64,000 nucleotides of DNA from Olsenella sp. An270 (GCF_002159735.1 NZ_NFJF01000005.1:1-64000), one strand, 5' to 3'; positions 41,755 through 50,434 are shown, numbered from the stretch's first letter. Numbers and translations are program-made. The notes: generated from the letters alone by a model not told the origin.

Positions 41755-42759
41755 ATGGCAGTTTCGTTTGAGGGCTATGAGCGCCGCATCGACAAGATCA
41801 ACAAGGTGCTCGCTGAGAACGGCATCTCCTCCCTCGAGGAGGCCGAGCAGATCTGCCTCGACAAGGGCGTGAACCCGCGCGAGATCGTCGAGGGCGTCCA
41901 GTCCATCGCGTTCGAGAACGCCAAGTGGGCCTACGTCTGCGGCTGCGCCATCGCCATCAAGAAGGGCGCCAAGAGCGCCTCTGAGGCCGCCGCCATGATC
42001 GGCGAGGGCCTCCAGGCCTTCTGCGTCCCCGGCTCCGTGGCCGAGGACCGCAAGGTCGGCAAGGGCCACGGCGACCTGGGCGCCATGCTCCTCGGTGACG
42101 ACACCGAGTGCTTCTGCTTCCTGGCCGGCCACGAGTCCTTCGCGGCCGCCGAGGGCGCCATCGGCATCGCGCTCAACGCCAACAAGGCCCGCAAGAAGCC
42201 GCTGCGCGTCATCCTGAACGGCCTCGGCAAGGACGCCGCCCAGATCATCGCCCGCATCAACGGCTTCACCTACGTGAAGACCCAGTTCGACTACTTCACG
42301 AGCGAGCTCAACATCGTCGAGAAGATCCCGTACTCCGACGGCCCGCGCGCCGAGGTCAACTGCTACGGCGCCGACGACGTCCGCGAGGGCGTTGCCATCA
42401 TGTGGCACGAGAACGTCGACATCTCCATCACCGGCAACTCCACCAACCCGACGCGCTTCCAGCACCCGGTTGCCGGCACCTACTTCAAGGAGCGCGTGCT
42501 CGCCGGCAAGAAGTACTTCTCCGTCGCCTCCGGCGGCGGCACCGGCCGCACCCTGCACCCGGACAACATGGCCGCCGGCCCTGCCTCCTACGGCATGACC
42601 GACACCATGGGCCGCATGCACTCCAGCGCCCAGTTCGCCGGCTCCTCCTCGGTGCCCGCGCACGTCGACATGATGGGCCTCATCGGCATGGGCAACAACC
42701 CCATGGTCGGTGCGACCGTCGCCTGCGCCGTCGCCGTCAACGCCGCTCTGAACGAGTAG
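41755..42759 (+). CDS. GGGtGRT protein
   Basis: Member of the GGGtGRT family (334 aa), named for the motif seen here as ASGGGTGRTLHPDNMAAGP near residue 262. Other conserved stretches are ICLDKGVNPREIV near residue 35, GKGHGDLGAMLLGDD near residue 103 and the C-terminal MMGLIGMGNNPMVGATVACA. The family has no assigned reaction. It follows the NifU-like gene after a strong ribosome site (AAAGGGAGGG) and is closed by a terminator hairpin, giving a two-gene operon. Confidence 0.88.
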   Translation: MAVSFEGYERRIDKINKVLAENGISSLEEAEQICLDKGVNPREIVEGVQSIAFENAKWAYVCGCAIAIKKGAKSASEAAAMIGEGLQAFCVPGSVAEDRKVGKGHGDLGAMLLGDDTECFCFLAGHESFAAAEGAIGIALNANKARKKPLRVILNGLGKDAAQIIARINGFTYVKTQFDYFTSELNIVEKIPYSDGPRAEVNCYGADDVREGVAIMWHENVDISITGNSTNPTRFQHPVAGTYFKERVLAGKKYFSVASGGGTGRTLHPDNMAAGPASYGMTDTMGRMHSSAQFAGSSSVPAHVDMMGLIGMGNNPMVGATVACAVAVNAALNE

Positions 42760-42781
42760 CGCGCCCGACATCGCGTCGCTT

Positions 42782-42811
42782 GCGGGCCGTCACCCCCGGG
42801 TGGCGGCCCGC
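42782..42811 (+). terminator. Terminator after GGGtGRT gene
   Basis: GCGGGCCGTCACCC (42782-42795) and GGGTGGCGGCCCGC (42798-42811) pair at 13 of 14 positions. A short pyrimidine run TCTTC follows. It closes the NifU-like/GGGtGRT operon. Confidence 0.65.
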
Positions 42812-42929
42812 TCTTCATGACAAAGGTGCCCTCGTCGACGAAATCGGCGAGCGGTCGGCGACGGGGTCGGCCGTTATGGTAGAGTGCCCGCGGACTTGAA
42901 TTCACCCTGTGACCGGGAGGGATGAAGAC

Positions 42930-43373
42930 ATGGATCTCACCGACCTCGACCTCGCCCGAGCCCTGCTGATCGCCAACCGCGACGCCACGCTCGTCGCCGT
43001 CCGCGGCGAGGAGGTCATCACCGTGACCGACCGCGGCATCAAGCCCCTCCTAGCATGGGTGCGCGAGGGTCGCGACCTCACGGGCTTCTCGGTCGCCGAC
43101 AAGGTCGTGGGCAAGGCTCCCGCGCTGCTCTACGCGGTGCTCGGCCCCGACGCCGTCTTCTCCCCCGTCATGTCCTGGACCGGCCGCGCCGTCCTTCTCG
43201 CCGCGGGGATCGCGACGAGCTACGACACGCTCGTGCCGCACATCCAGAACCGCGCGAAGAACGGGCAGTGCCCGATGGACGCCACGGTCGAGGGCGTCTG
43301 GGAGCCCTACGAGGCCGTCGGCGCCCTCGTCGAGCGCTCCGCCACGCTGCGCTCCGCACCCGGGCTCGCCTAG
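42930..43373 (+). CDS. DUF1893-like protein
   Basis: Soluble 147-aa protein resembling the DUF1893 family found in anaerobes. It contains FSVADKVVGKAPALLYAVLG and the Cys-containing NGQCPMDATVEGVWEP near residue 115, the latter a typical family signature. The fold is related to cytidine-deaminase-like proteins but no activity is known. The ATG at 42930 follows GGGAGGGA; a GTG seven codons upstream is possible. An MFS gene follows 10 bp later. Confidence 0.75.
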   Translation: MDLTDLDLARALLIANRDATLVAVRGEEVITVTDRGIKPLLAWVREGRDLTGFSVADKVVGKAPALLYAVLGPDAVFSPVMSWTGRAVLLAAGIATSYDTLVPHIQNRAKNGQCPMDATVEGVWEPYEAVGALVERSATLRSAPGLA

Positions 43374-43383
43374 CGCGCCCGAC

Positions 43384-44658
43384 ATGTCCCTCCGCGCCAG
43401 CCTGAGGTCGCTCTCCCCCGCCGCGCTGCGGCTCGTCGTCATGCGGCTGCTGGTCTACCTCGGCATGCAGTGCGCCTACTTCATCGGCGTGGTGGGCACG
43501 CTCACCTACGCCTTCGGCGGCGGCGTGACCGAGAACGCGCTCGGCATCGTGCTGCTTAACGGCTGCATCGTCCTGGGCTCCTTCGTCGGCGGGCCGCTGC
43601 TCGACCGCGTGGGCCCGCGGCGCTTCTTCTTCGTTGTGGTGGCGGCGCTCACCCTCACCTCCGTCCTCTACCAGCTGCTCTCGCAGAGCGTCCTCGGCGT
43701 GCTCGCGGGCGCCGCGCTGCTCGGCGCCTCCTGGGGCCTGGGCGACCTCGTGGCAAAGTCGTTCCCCGCCTACCTAACGGACGACGCCGACGAGCTCAAG
43801 ACCATGAACTCGGTCATCTACACCGTCTCCAACGTCGCCGTGATCGTGGGGCCGCTCCTCGGCGGGTTCGTCTCCTCGGTCGCCTCGCCGCAGGCGGTCT
43901 TCTGGCTGCTCGGCGTCTGTGCGCTCCTCTCGGCCGTGCCCGCGTTGGGCTTTCGTCCCGCGCGCGACCCCCATGCGGGCAAGGAGTCCGCGTCCACCGG
44001 GGACGACTCGCTGCGAGCGGGTTTCGCCGCAGTCTTTGGGTCCCCCGCGCTCGCGCTCCTGTTCTGGAGCTGCTTCTTCTCGTTTCTCGGCTACGGGGCC
44101 TTCGACCCGCTCGAGTCGCTCTACTATCGCGACGTGCTGCAGGTGGACGTCGAATGGATGGGGTGGCTCTCGGCGGCGGCCGGCGTGGGCGGCGTCGTGG
44201 GGTCGATGCTCGTCATGAGGCTCCCGTCGCGCCGCGTCAACGTCCGCACCCTGCTGCTCGTGCTCGCGTCCGAGGGCGCCTTCGCCCTCCTCTACGTGGG
44301 CACCTCCTGGGTCGTGGCGGCGTCCGTGGGGCAGGTTCTTCTCGGCGTGGCGTTTGGCATGCTCACGCCGCTGCTGAACACGCTCGTCCAGTCCCACGCG
44401 CCGCTCGCTGCGCTCGGTCGCGTCAACGCCGTCCTCGGGTTTGGCAACAACGTCGCCGGCGTGGCCCCGCTCCTGTGCGCCCCCGCGCTCGCCGAGGTCC
44501 TGGGCGTGCAGGGCACCCTCGTCCTCGCCAGCCTGCTCGTGCTCCTCATGCCCGCCGCCATCGCGCTCGTCCGACGGCGCGAGATCGCCGCGCTTGTCGC
44601 CGAGGAGGAGGCGAGCCGAGCCCTGGAGCGTCAAATCGGTCATACTCTAGAGAGGTAA
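43384..44658 (+). CDS. MFS transporter
   Basis: Major facilitator superfamily permease (424 aa) with twelve hydrophobic segments and a central cytoplasmic loop near residues 195-215. The cytoplasmic loop-2 signature appears as GGPLLDRVGPRRFFFVV near residue 72. The C-terminus is charged and cytoplasmic. Substrate is not predictable; proteins of this layout are often drug or metabolite exporters. The ATG lacks a convincing ribosome site, so it may be translated by reinitiation after the upstream gene, 10 bp away. Confidence 0.85.
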   Translation: MSLRASLRSLSPAALRLVVMRLLVYLGMQCAYFIGVVGTLTYAFGGGVTENALGIVLLNGCIVLGSFVGGPLLDRVGPRRFFFVVVAALTLTSVLYQLLSQSVLGVLAGAALLGASWGLGDLVAKSFPAYLTDDADELKTMNSVIYTVSNVAVIVGPLLGGFVSSVASPQAVFWLLGVCALLSAVPALGFRPARDPHAGKESASTGDDSLRAGFAAVFGSPALALLFWSCFFSFLGYGAFDPLESLYYRDVLQVDVEWMGWLSAAAGVGGVVGSMLVMRLPSRRVNVRTLLLVLASEGAFALLYVGTSWVVAASVGQVLLGVAFGMLTPLLNTLVQSHAPLAALGRVNAVLGFGNNVAGVAPLLCAPALAEVLGVQGTLVLASLLVLLMPAAIALVRRREIAALVAEEEASRALERQIGHTLER

Positions 44659-44679
44659 ACCTCGCGAGAAGGGCGCCAC

Positions 44680-45789
44680 ATGGGTAGGTCTGGCGGAGGG
44701 GGACGTTCCGGTGGAGGGGGCCGCGTCGGCGGCTTCTCGGGCGGCGGGCGCCGCTCGGGCAGCTTCTCCGGCGGCGGGTTCCGTTCCGGCGGACGATCCG
44801 GCGGCCCCGTGAACGGCGGCTTTGGCCCGCAGCCCGCGGGCGGCTGGGGGTCGCCGCGACCGCGCTTTGGCATGGGCGTCCCGTTCTTCGGGGGCTTCTC
44901 GCGCCCGCGTCCCACCATGGGCGTGCCCGTCTCCACGGGCGGGGGCTGCGGCTGCGGGGGCTGCGCGGGCGGCATCCTCGGCCTCGTCATGGCCGCGCTG
45001 CTCATCGCCGTGCTCACCACGTCCCTCTCCCTGTGCGGCGGCGGTTCCTACGGCAGCTCCTACGGCGGCTCCTACGGCCAGTCGTCGTACTCGCAGCAGG
45101 TCGACTCCGACACCGTGCGCGAGAAGCTCCCCGCAAGCGCCGTCACCAAGACCGACTACTACACCGATGCCGACGGCGACTGGATCCACAGCGCCGGCAG
45201 GCTCCTCGACGGACTCGAGGAGTTCTACGAGCGCACCGGCGTCCAGCCCTACGTCTACATACTCCCCAACGGCCAGACCACCTCGGGCAGCGAGCTCCAG
45301 AGCACCTCGGACGCGCTCTACGACGAGCTCTTCTCCGACGAGGGGCACCTCCTGCTCGTCTTCTGCGACGCAGGTGACGGGACGTTCAACTGCGGGTATA
45401 CGGTCGGCACCGCCGCCTCGGCGATAATGGACTCCGAGGCGCTGGGCATCCTTGCCGACGAGCTGGACTACGCCTACAACAACGCCGACACCGACGAGGA
45501 GGTCTTCTCGGACGCCTTCTCTAAGACGGCGGAGCGCATCATGGCCGCCGCCGAGGACGAGGAGCGCGACCAGACGTTCCTCGTCGCCGCGGGCGTCGTC
45601 GCGGTCGTCGTTGCGGCGGGCTTTGGCATCGCCTACGTCGTGAAGCGGCGCAAGGCGAAGGAGGCCGAGGAGAAGGAGAGGATGGAGGAAATCCTCAACA
45701 CGCCACTCGAGAAGTTTGGCGACAAGGACGTGGAGGACCTCGCAGACAAGTACGAGGACGATGGACCCATCACGGGTGACAAGGACTAG
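44680..45789 (+). CDS. TPM-domain membrane protein with glycine-rich N-terminus
   Basis: Protein of 369 aa. Residues 1-90 are an extremely Gly/Ser/Arg-rich low-complexity tract (SFSGGGFRSGG). A Cys-containing patch GGGCGCGGCAGG and a transmembrane helix (residues 97-118) follow. The extracytoplasmic middle resembles a TPM domain (YVYILPNGQTTSGSE, then LLVFCDAGDGTFNCGYTVG). A second helix (residues 306-324) precedes a basic, coiled C-terminus. It sits just before pspA; TPM proteins are linked to membrane stress and photosystem repair in other bacteria. Confidence 0.75.
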   Translation: MGRSGGGGRSGGGGRVGGFSGGGRRSGSFSGGGFRSGGRSGGPVNGGFGPQPAGGWGSPRPRFGMGVPFFGGFSRPRPTMGVPVSTGGGCGCGGCAGGILGLVMAALLIAVLTTSLSLCGGGSYGSSYGGSYGQSSYSQQVDSDTVREKLPASAVTKTDYYTDADGDWIHSAGRLLDGLEEFYERTGVQPYVYILPNGQTTSGSELQSTSDALYDELFSDEGHLLLVFCDAGDGTFNCGYTVGTAASAIMDSEALGILADELDYAYNNADTDEEVFSDAFSKTAERIMAAAEDEERDQTFLVAAGVVAVVVAAGFGIAYVVKRRKAKEAEEKERMEEILNTPLEKFGDKDVEDLADKYEDDGPITGDKD

Positions 45790-45801
45790 AAAGGGACTGA
45801 C

Positions 45802-46482
45802 ATGGGGATTCTGGACCGCTTCACCACGATCGTGAAGGCCAACATCAACGAGCTGCTCGACAAGGCGGAGGACCCGGCCAAGATGGTCGACCAGTACCTC
45901 GTCGACCTCACCGAGTCGCTCGCCGACGTCAAGCGCGAGACCGCCGGCGTCATGGCAGAGGAGGCCCGCACCAAGCGCGCCGTCGACGCCAACGCCGAGG
46001 AGGTCGCGCGCATGGAGGAGCTCGCCAAGAAGGCGCTCTCCGCCGGCAACGAGGGCGACGCCCGCGTGTTCCTCGGCAAGAAGCAGAAGCTCGCGACCGC
46101 CGGCGCCGAGCTCGCCAAGGCGGCCGACGCCGCGCACGCCAACGCCGAGAAGATGCGCCAGATGCACGACAAGCTCGTGAGCGACATCGAGGACCTCAAG
46201 AGCCGCCGCGAGACGATCAAGGCCAAGATGGCCGTCGCCGAGACGCAGGAGAAGGTCGCCGGCTTCACCTCCGGCGCCGACAAGGCCGAGAGCGCCATCG
46301 AGGCGTTCAACCGCATGGAGGAGAAGGCCGACCGCGCGCTCGACACCGCCGACGCCATGGCCGAGCTCAACACCGAGCCCGTCGACGACGCCGAGACCCT
46401 GGCCGCCAAGTACGACGGCGCTGTGAACGACGCCGCTGTCGAGGACGAGCTGGCCCGCCTCAAGGCGGAGATGGGCCTCTAA
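45802..46482 (+). CDS. pspA: PspA/IM30 family membrane-stress protein
   Basis: Peripheral membrane ESCRT-III-like protein (226 aa) that stabilises stressed membranes. The N-terminus MGILDRFTTIVKANINELLD forms the membrane-binding helix, and the rest is a long coiled coil rich in Ala/Glu/Lys with DPAKMVDQYLVDL near residue 30. Length is standard. It follows the TPM-domain gene by 12 bp, suggesting one membrane-integrity operon. Confidence 0.93.
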   Translation: MGILDRFTTIVKANINELLDKAEDPAKMVDQYLVDLTESLADVKRETAGVMAEEARTKRAVDANAEEVARMEELAKKALSAGNEGDARVFLGKKQKLATAGAELAKAADAAHANAEKMRQMHDKLVSDIEDLKSRRETIKAKMAVAETQEKVAGFTSGADKAESAIEAFNRMEEKADRALDTADAMAELNTEPVDDAETLAAKYDGAVNDAAVEDELARLKAEMGL

Positions 46483-46537
46483 CTCGAACGTGGAGTGCGC
46501 TATGCTGGACGGGCGCACAACAATCGAAGGAGGTACC

Positions 46538-47422
46538 ATGCCCGACTACGTTCTGAGCTGCTGCTCGACGGCCGACCTCACGCACGACTGGCTCGAGAGC
46601 CGCAACATCAAGTACATCTTCTTCAACTACTACCTCAACGGCGAGGTCTGCAAGGACGACTTTGGCGCCACGAACGCCCCCGCCGAGCTCTACGCCAAGA
46701 TGCTCGCCGGCGCGGAGGCCAAGACCTCGCAGATCAGCGCCGGTGATTACATGGAGCACTTCGAGAAGTTCCTGGCCGACGGCAAGGACGTCCTGCACGT
46801 GACGCTCTCCACCGGCATCTCGGGGACCTACAACTCCGCCTGCACCGCACGCGACCAGCTCGCCGAGAAGTACCCCGACCGCAAGGTCGTCGTAATCGAC
46901 TCGCTGGCCGCCTCCTCCGGCTACGGCCTGCTCATGGACAGGATGGCCGACCTGCGCGGCTCCGGCATGGGCATCGACGAGCTCGCCGCCTGGGCCGAGG
47001 AGCACAAGAGCGAGGTCCAGCACTGGTTCTTCTCGTCCGACCTCACGTTCTTCGTGCGCGGCGGGCGCATCTCCAAGGCCGCTGGCCTCGTGGGCGGCAT
47101 GCTCAAGATCTGCCCGGTCATGGACGTGGAGCCCGATGGCTCGCTCGCCGTCAAGGAGAAGATCCGCACCAAGGCGAAGGCCGTGAACCGCGTGGTGGAG
47201 AAGATGGAGGAGCTCGCCGAGGGCGGCCTCGACTACTCCGGCAAGTGCTTCATCTCCCAGTCCGAGTGCGAGGATGACGCCCGCGAGGTCGCCAACCGCA
47301 TCGAGGCGAAGTTCCCCAAGCTCGACGGCAAGGTGGAGATCTTCCCCATCGGCGCAACCATCGGCGTCCACACCGGCCCGGGCACCGTCGCCCTCTTCTT
47401 CTGGGGCGAGAAGCGCGCATAG
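46538..47422 (+). CDS. DegV-family fatty-acid-binding protein
   Basis: DegV protein (294 aa) that binds a fatty acid; homologues present it to the FakA kinase. Features are CSTADLTHDWL at the N-terminus, the ligand-loop LSTGISGTYNSA near residue 92, and RGGRISKAAGLVGGMLKICP near residue 170. C-terminal IGATIGVHTGPGTVAL is the family end motif. AAGGAGGTACC precedes the ATG at 46538. No fakA is in the window. A strong terminator follows. Confidence 0.92.
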   Translation: MPDYVLSCCSTADLTHDWLESRNIKYIFFNYYLNGEVCKDDFGATNAPAELYAKMLAGAEAKTSQISAGDYMEHFEKFLADGKDVLHVTLSTGISGTYNSACTARDQLAEKYPDRKVVVIDSLAASSGYGLLMDRMADLRGSGMGIDELAAWAEEHKSEVQHWFFSSDLTFFVRGGRISKAAGLVGGMLKICPVMDVEPDGSLAVKEKIRTKAKAVNRVVEKMEELAEGGLDYSGKCFISQSECEDDAREVANRIEAKFPKLDGKVEIFPIGATIGVHTGPGTVALFFWGEKRA

Positions 47423-47438
47423 CAGAGCGCCCCGTTCG

Positions 47439-47561
47439 TTGTCTGGGTACTTTTTTCGGCACCTCTCAAGTACGACTTGGGAGGTGCCATTTTTCTACCT
47501 GTGCGTTTTTGAGCGTCCAGTCGCCCCTACTTTGAGGGTCAGCAAAAAAGTACCCAGACAA
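47439..47561. repeat. 123-bp inverted repeat with internal terminator
   Basis: Perfect 18-bp outer arms: TTGTCTGGGTACTTTTTT (47439-47456) and AAAAAAGTACCCAGACAA (47544-47561). Inside lies an independent terminator stem. It spans nearly the full gap between the convergent degV and murI genes. The length and ends recall a small non-autonomous transposable element, but a target-site duplication was not seen. Confidence 0.65.
47458..47493 (+). terminator. Intrinsic terminator of degV
   Basis: GGCACCTCTCAAG (47458-47470) pairs with CTTGGGAGGTGCC (47476-47488) at 12 of 13 positions, followed by ATTTTTCT. This is the clearest Rho-independent terminator in the window. Confidence 0.8.
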
Positions 47562-47568
47562 TGAGCGG

Positions 47569-48348
47569 CTAGCACGAGAGCGAGAAGAACCTCTCGTAGA
47601 GCGCCAGCTCCTCGGGCGTGTCCAGGCTCGAGGCAAACTCGACGCGCCCGGGGCGGTCGCGACCGGCGAGCAGACCGGCGTCGGCGAGACGTGCCCTGAG
47701 CTGGCGCGCGGTGCCGGCACCGCCGTCGAAGAAGCGCACGTCGGCGCCCAGGACCTCGGCGATGTGCCGACGGACGAAGGGATAGTGGGTGCATCCGAGC
47801 ACCACGCCGTCGACCTTGCCCGCGTACGAGCCCACATAACCCTCGAGCATCTCCCGCAGGTCGGGGGCGTCGAGGTCCCCGAGCTCGATGCGCGCCGCGA
47901 GCCCCGGGCAGGGAACGGGAACGACCTCGCACTCCCCTCCCCAGGTCCGCACGAGCTCGTGATACTTCTCCAGACGCAGCGTCACCTCGGTCGCCATCAC
48001 GAGTATCGTGCCGTGCGGCAGGGCGCGCGCGGCGGGCTTGAGCGCAGGCTCGATTCCCACGATGGGAACGTCGGGATGGGCGGAGCGCAGCGTCGACGCC
48101 GCCACGGACGTCGCGGTGTTGCAGGCAATCACGATCGCCTTGGCGCCCTCCGCGATGAGGCGCTCGGCGATGTCGCGCGAGAGGTCGAGTACCTGGGCCT
48201 CGGTCTTCTCGCCATAGGGGGCGTTCGCGGAGTCGCCGAAGAAGAGGAAGTCCTCGTGCGGGAGCTCGGCGACGAGCGCGCGCAGCACGCTGATGCCGCC
48301 GACGCCGGAGTCGAAGACCCCCACGAATCCGTCGCGCTCCTTGCCCAT
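47569..48348 (-). CDS. murI: Glutamate racemase
   Basis: Cofactor-independent racemase providing D-glutamate for peptidoglycan (259 aa). The N-terminal motif VFDSGVGGISVLRAL, the first catalytic cysteine in IACNTATSVA near residue 72 and the second in VLGCTHYPFVRRHI near residue 183 are all intact. The ATG at 48348 follows GGGAGGTGC; a longer frame upstream has no ribosome site. It converges on degV and diverges from padR. Confidence 0.95.
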   Translation of the reverse strand: MGKERDGFVGVFDSGVGGISVLRALVAELPHEDFLFFGDSANAPYGEKTEAQVLDLSRDIAERLIAEGAKAIVIACNTATSVAASTLRSAHPDVPIVGIEPALKPAARALPHGTILVMATEVTLRLEKYHELVRTWGGECEVVPVPCPGLAARIELGDLDAPDLREMLEGYVGSYAGKVDGVVLGCTHYPFVRRHIAEVLGADVRFFDGGAGTARQLRARLADAGLLAGRDRPGRVEFASSLDTPEELALYERFFSLSC

Positions 48349-48456
48349 GCCGCACCTCCCTCGGTCGCGCCCCTCGCAAAGAGGATACCGCATCGCGCCA
48401 CGCGCCGCTCACCCCCAAAACAGTGTCACTCATAATTATATTTCTCAGATGGTATA

Positions 48457-48485
48457 TCGACACACATAGTAATGTTGGGTACGAT
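48457..48485 (+). promoter_or_regulatory. padR operon promoter
   Basis: TCGACA (48457-48462) and TACGAT (48480-48485) are spaced by 17 bp, about 30 bp before the padR ATG. The region is AT-rich for this genome. The TCGACACACATAG segment around the -35 box may hold the autoregulatory site. Confidence 0.5.
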
Positions 48486-48515
48486 GCTCTCAGTCAGGAC
48501 GAAGAGGGAGGTGTC

Positions 48516-48866
48516 ATGGCAACGAGGGACGCAGAGAGCGAGCTCATCAGGGGCAACATCGACGCCATCGTGCTGAGCACGCTCTCGAACGGCGACTCCT
48601 ACGGGTACGAGATCCTCAAGGACGTCGCGAGCACGAGCCAGGGCGCGTACGAGATGAAGGAGCCCTCGCTCTACACGAGCCTCAAGCGCCTCGAGGGGCA
48701 GGGGCTCGTGGAGAGCTACTGGGGCAGCGAGTCCCAGGGAGCCCGGCGCAAGTACTACCACATCACCAAGGACGGTCGCGACGAGCTCGAGGAGGCGACC
48801 GCGCGCTGGGTCCGCGCCAGGACCATCATCGACCGACTTCTCAGGCAGAGCGGAGGCAGCAAATGA
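48516..48866 (+). CDS. PadR-family transcriptional regulator
   Basis: Winged-helix regulator of the short PadR class (116 aa). It contains IDAIVLSTLSNGDSYGYEI, then EPSLYTSLKRLEGQGLVESY and RRKYYHITKDGRDELEE. These proteins usually repress their own operon and a membrane partner. The ATG at 48516 follows GAGGGAGGTG. The stop overlaps the start of the next gene by 4 bp (ATGA), so the pair is coupled. Confidence 0.93.
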   Translation: MATRDAESELIRGNIDAIVLSTLSNGDSYGYEILKDVASTSQGAYEMKEPSLYTSLKRLEGQGLVESYWGSESQGARRKYYHITKDGRDELEEATARWVRARTIIDRLLRQSGGSK

Positions 48867-49888
48867 GCGGCAGGAGCGACATCAGGATGTACGTCGAGCA
48901 CCTCTTCGAGGGTCGCACGCTCGACGCCGAGACCATCGAGCTCAAGGAGGAGATCTACGGCAACCTCACCGCGCGCTTCGACGACTACGTCGCCCAGGGC
49001 ATGAGCGAGGACGAGGCATACCGCCGAACCTGCGAGGCCGTGACGGGCGTCGAGGACATGCTGGGCGAGAAGGACGAGCCGGCCGTCGACGCCACGGTCG
49101 TCGCGCCCGCGGCGCAGCCGCCAGCGCCCGCGGCCGACCCGGCGCCCGCAGCCGCGACCGCGCCGACCACACAGCAAAAGCACTGGCCGACCTGGGCGAT
49201 CGTCACCGTTGTGGTCGCGGGCGTGCTGGTTGCTGGAATGATCGTGGTGACGGTGTTCAACGTCGTGAGCGCGGACGCCGCCCGCGACGTCTCCACCAAC
49301 GCCGAGGACTCTCTCGTCGTGACGCTCGAGCAGCCCACCGATTCCACCACGAGCACGGACCAGCAGGACGGCACGGGCAACCGTCACGGGGCGCCCTCCC
49401 AGAGCGAAACCGGGCTTCTGGCCGAGGTCCAGGACCACTCCCCCAGCGAGCTTTCCGTCTATGCGGGAACCGGACTCGGGGACGCCTCGCGCGTCGAGGA
49501 GATCGTGCGGTCGCTTCCGGTCGGCGGGTATGTGAGCGCCGTCACGCCGGACGCCGGGGCGGGAACGCTCGAGATTTACTACAACTACCAGGACCGCGAC
49601 CTCCTGGCGCACGATGACGACCACGTTGACCGCGCGCTCGTCTATGACGTCGTCGCGCTCATGAGCACGATCGACGGCCTCGACCAGGTGAGCCTGATCG
49701 AAACGGAGCCGGACGACGGCAGCTATGACGTTGACCTGCGCGTCTTTGACCGCTCCATGGTCGAGGGGGTCCTCGGGACGGCACTCGGACCAGACCTGCT
49801 GACCGACGACGGTTGGAACGCCCTGCGCGAGCAGGTCCTGAGCGAGCGCTATTGTGACCCAATCTGGGAGCGGGCGGAACGCGGCTAG
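48863..49888 (+). CDS. Membrane protein with HAAS/DUF1700-like N-terminus
   Basis: Partner of the PadR regulator (341 aa). The N-terminal 60 residues (YVEHLFEGRTLDAETIELKE then EDEAYRRTCEAVTGVEDML) resemble the HAAS/DUF1700 signalling domain commonly encoded after padR. An Ala/Pro linker and one transmembrane helix (residues 111-135) follow. The extracytoplasmic domain (residues 190-341, with YYNYQDRDLL and YDVVALMSTIDGLDQVSLIE) is reminiscent of DUF4825. It probably senses an envelope signal, but the ligand is unknown. Confidence 0.68.
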   Translation: MSGRSDIRMYVEHLFEGRTLDAETIELKEEIYGNLTARFDDYVAQGMSEDEAYRRTCEAVTGVEDMLGEKDEPAVDATVVAPAAQPPAPAADPAPAAATAPTTQQKHWPTWAIVTVVVAGVLVAGMIVVTVFNVVSADAARDVSTNAEDSLVVTLEQPTDSTTSTDQQDGTGNRHGAPSQSETGLLAEVQDHSPSELSVYAGTGLGDASRVEEIVRSLPVGGYVSAVTPDAGAGTLEIYYNYQDRDLLAHDDDHVDRALVYDVVALMSTIDGLDQVSLIETEPDDGSYDVDLRVFDRSMVEGVLGTALGPDLLTDDGWNALREQVLSERYCDPIWERAERG

Positions 49889-49914
49889 CGTCCGCGCGGG
49901 GCTTCTGTCAGAAT

Positions 49915-49939
49915 CTGGGGTCTGTGCAACGGACCCCAG
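49915..49939 (+). promoter_or_regulatory. Hairpin before the FKBP gene
   Basis: CTGGGGTC (49915-49922) and GACCCCAG (49932-49939) are perfect complements around a 9-nt loop. The stem lies between the stop of the membrane gene and the ribosome site (GGGAGAGA) of the FKBP gene. It could be a weak terminator or protect the FKBP messenger. Confidence 0.45.
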
Positions 49940-49952
49940 AGACGGGAGAGAC

Positions 49953-50378
49953 ATGAGCAACGAGGGCAAGAAGGTCAAGGTCCACTACGTGGGCACGCTC
50001 GACGACGGAACGAAGTTCGACTCCTCGCGCGACCGCGGCGAGCCGCTTGCGTTCACCTGCATGGCCGGCCAGATGATCAAGGGCTTTGACGAGGCCGTGC
50101 GCGAGATGGAGGTCGGCCAGGTCGTTGACGTGCGTCTGGAGCCCGCCGAGGCCTACGGCGAGCGCGACGAGCGCCTCGTCCAGACCGTGCCCGTCTCCGC
50201 CATGCCCGGCGCCGAGGAGCTCTCCGCCGGCGACCGCGTGATGCTCTCCTCCCCCACCGGTCAGCCCTTCCCCGCCGTGGTCGCGGCCGTCGAGGACGGC
50301 AACATCACCTTTGACATGAACCACGAGATGGCCGGCAAGGCGCTCAACTTCAACATCGAGCTCCTCGAGGTCGAGTAG
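49953..50378 (+). CDS. FKBP-type peptidyl-prolyl isomerase (SlyD-like)
   Basis: Proline isomerase and chaperone (141 aa). The FKBP segments VHYVGTLDDGTKFDSSRDRG and IKGFDEAVREMEVGQ frame an insert-in-flap domain (about residues 70-115), and FDMNHEMAGKALNFNIELLEV completes the fold. It lacks the histidine-rich nickel tail of E. coli SlyD. The ATG at 49953 follows GGGAGAGA. A terminator shared with the convergent glnK follows. Confidence 0.92.
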   Translation: MSNEGKKVKVHYVGTLDDGTKFDSSRDRGEPLAFTCMAGQMIKGFDEAVREMEVGQVVDVRLEPAEAYGERDERLVQTVPVSAMPGAEELSAGDRVMLSSPTGQPFPAVVAAVEDGNITFDMNHEMAGKALNFNIELLEVE

Positions 50379-50409
50379 CGGCGCCACACGCAGTCACGAA
50401 CCGAAAACC

Positions 50410-50434
50410 CGCAGGTGAGCGACACTCACCTGCG
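50410..50434. terminator. Bidirectional terminator between FKBP and glnK
   Basis: CGCAGGTGAG (50410-50419) and CTCACCTGCG (50425-50434) form a perfect stem with a 5-nt loop. GTTTCC follows on the plus strand and GGTTTTCGG on the minus strand, so it can serve both convergent transcripts. Confidence 0.7.
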
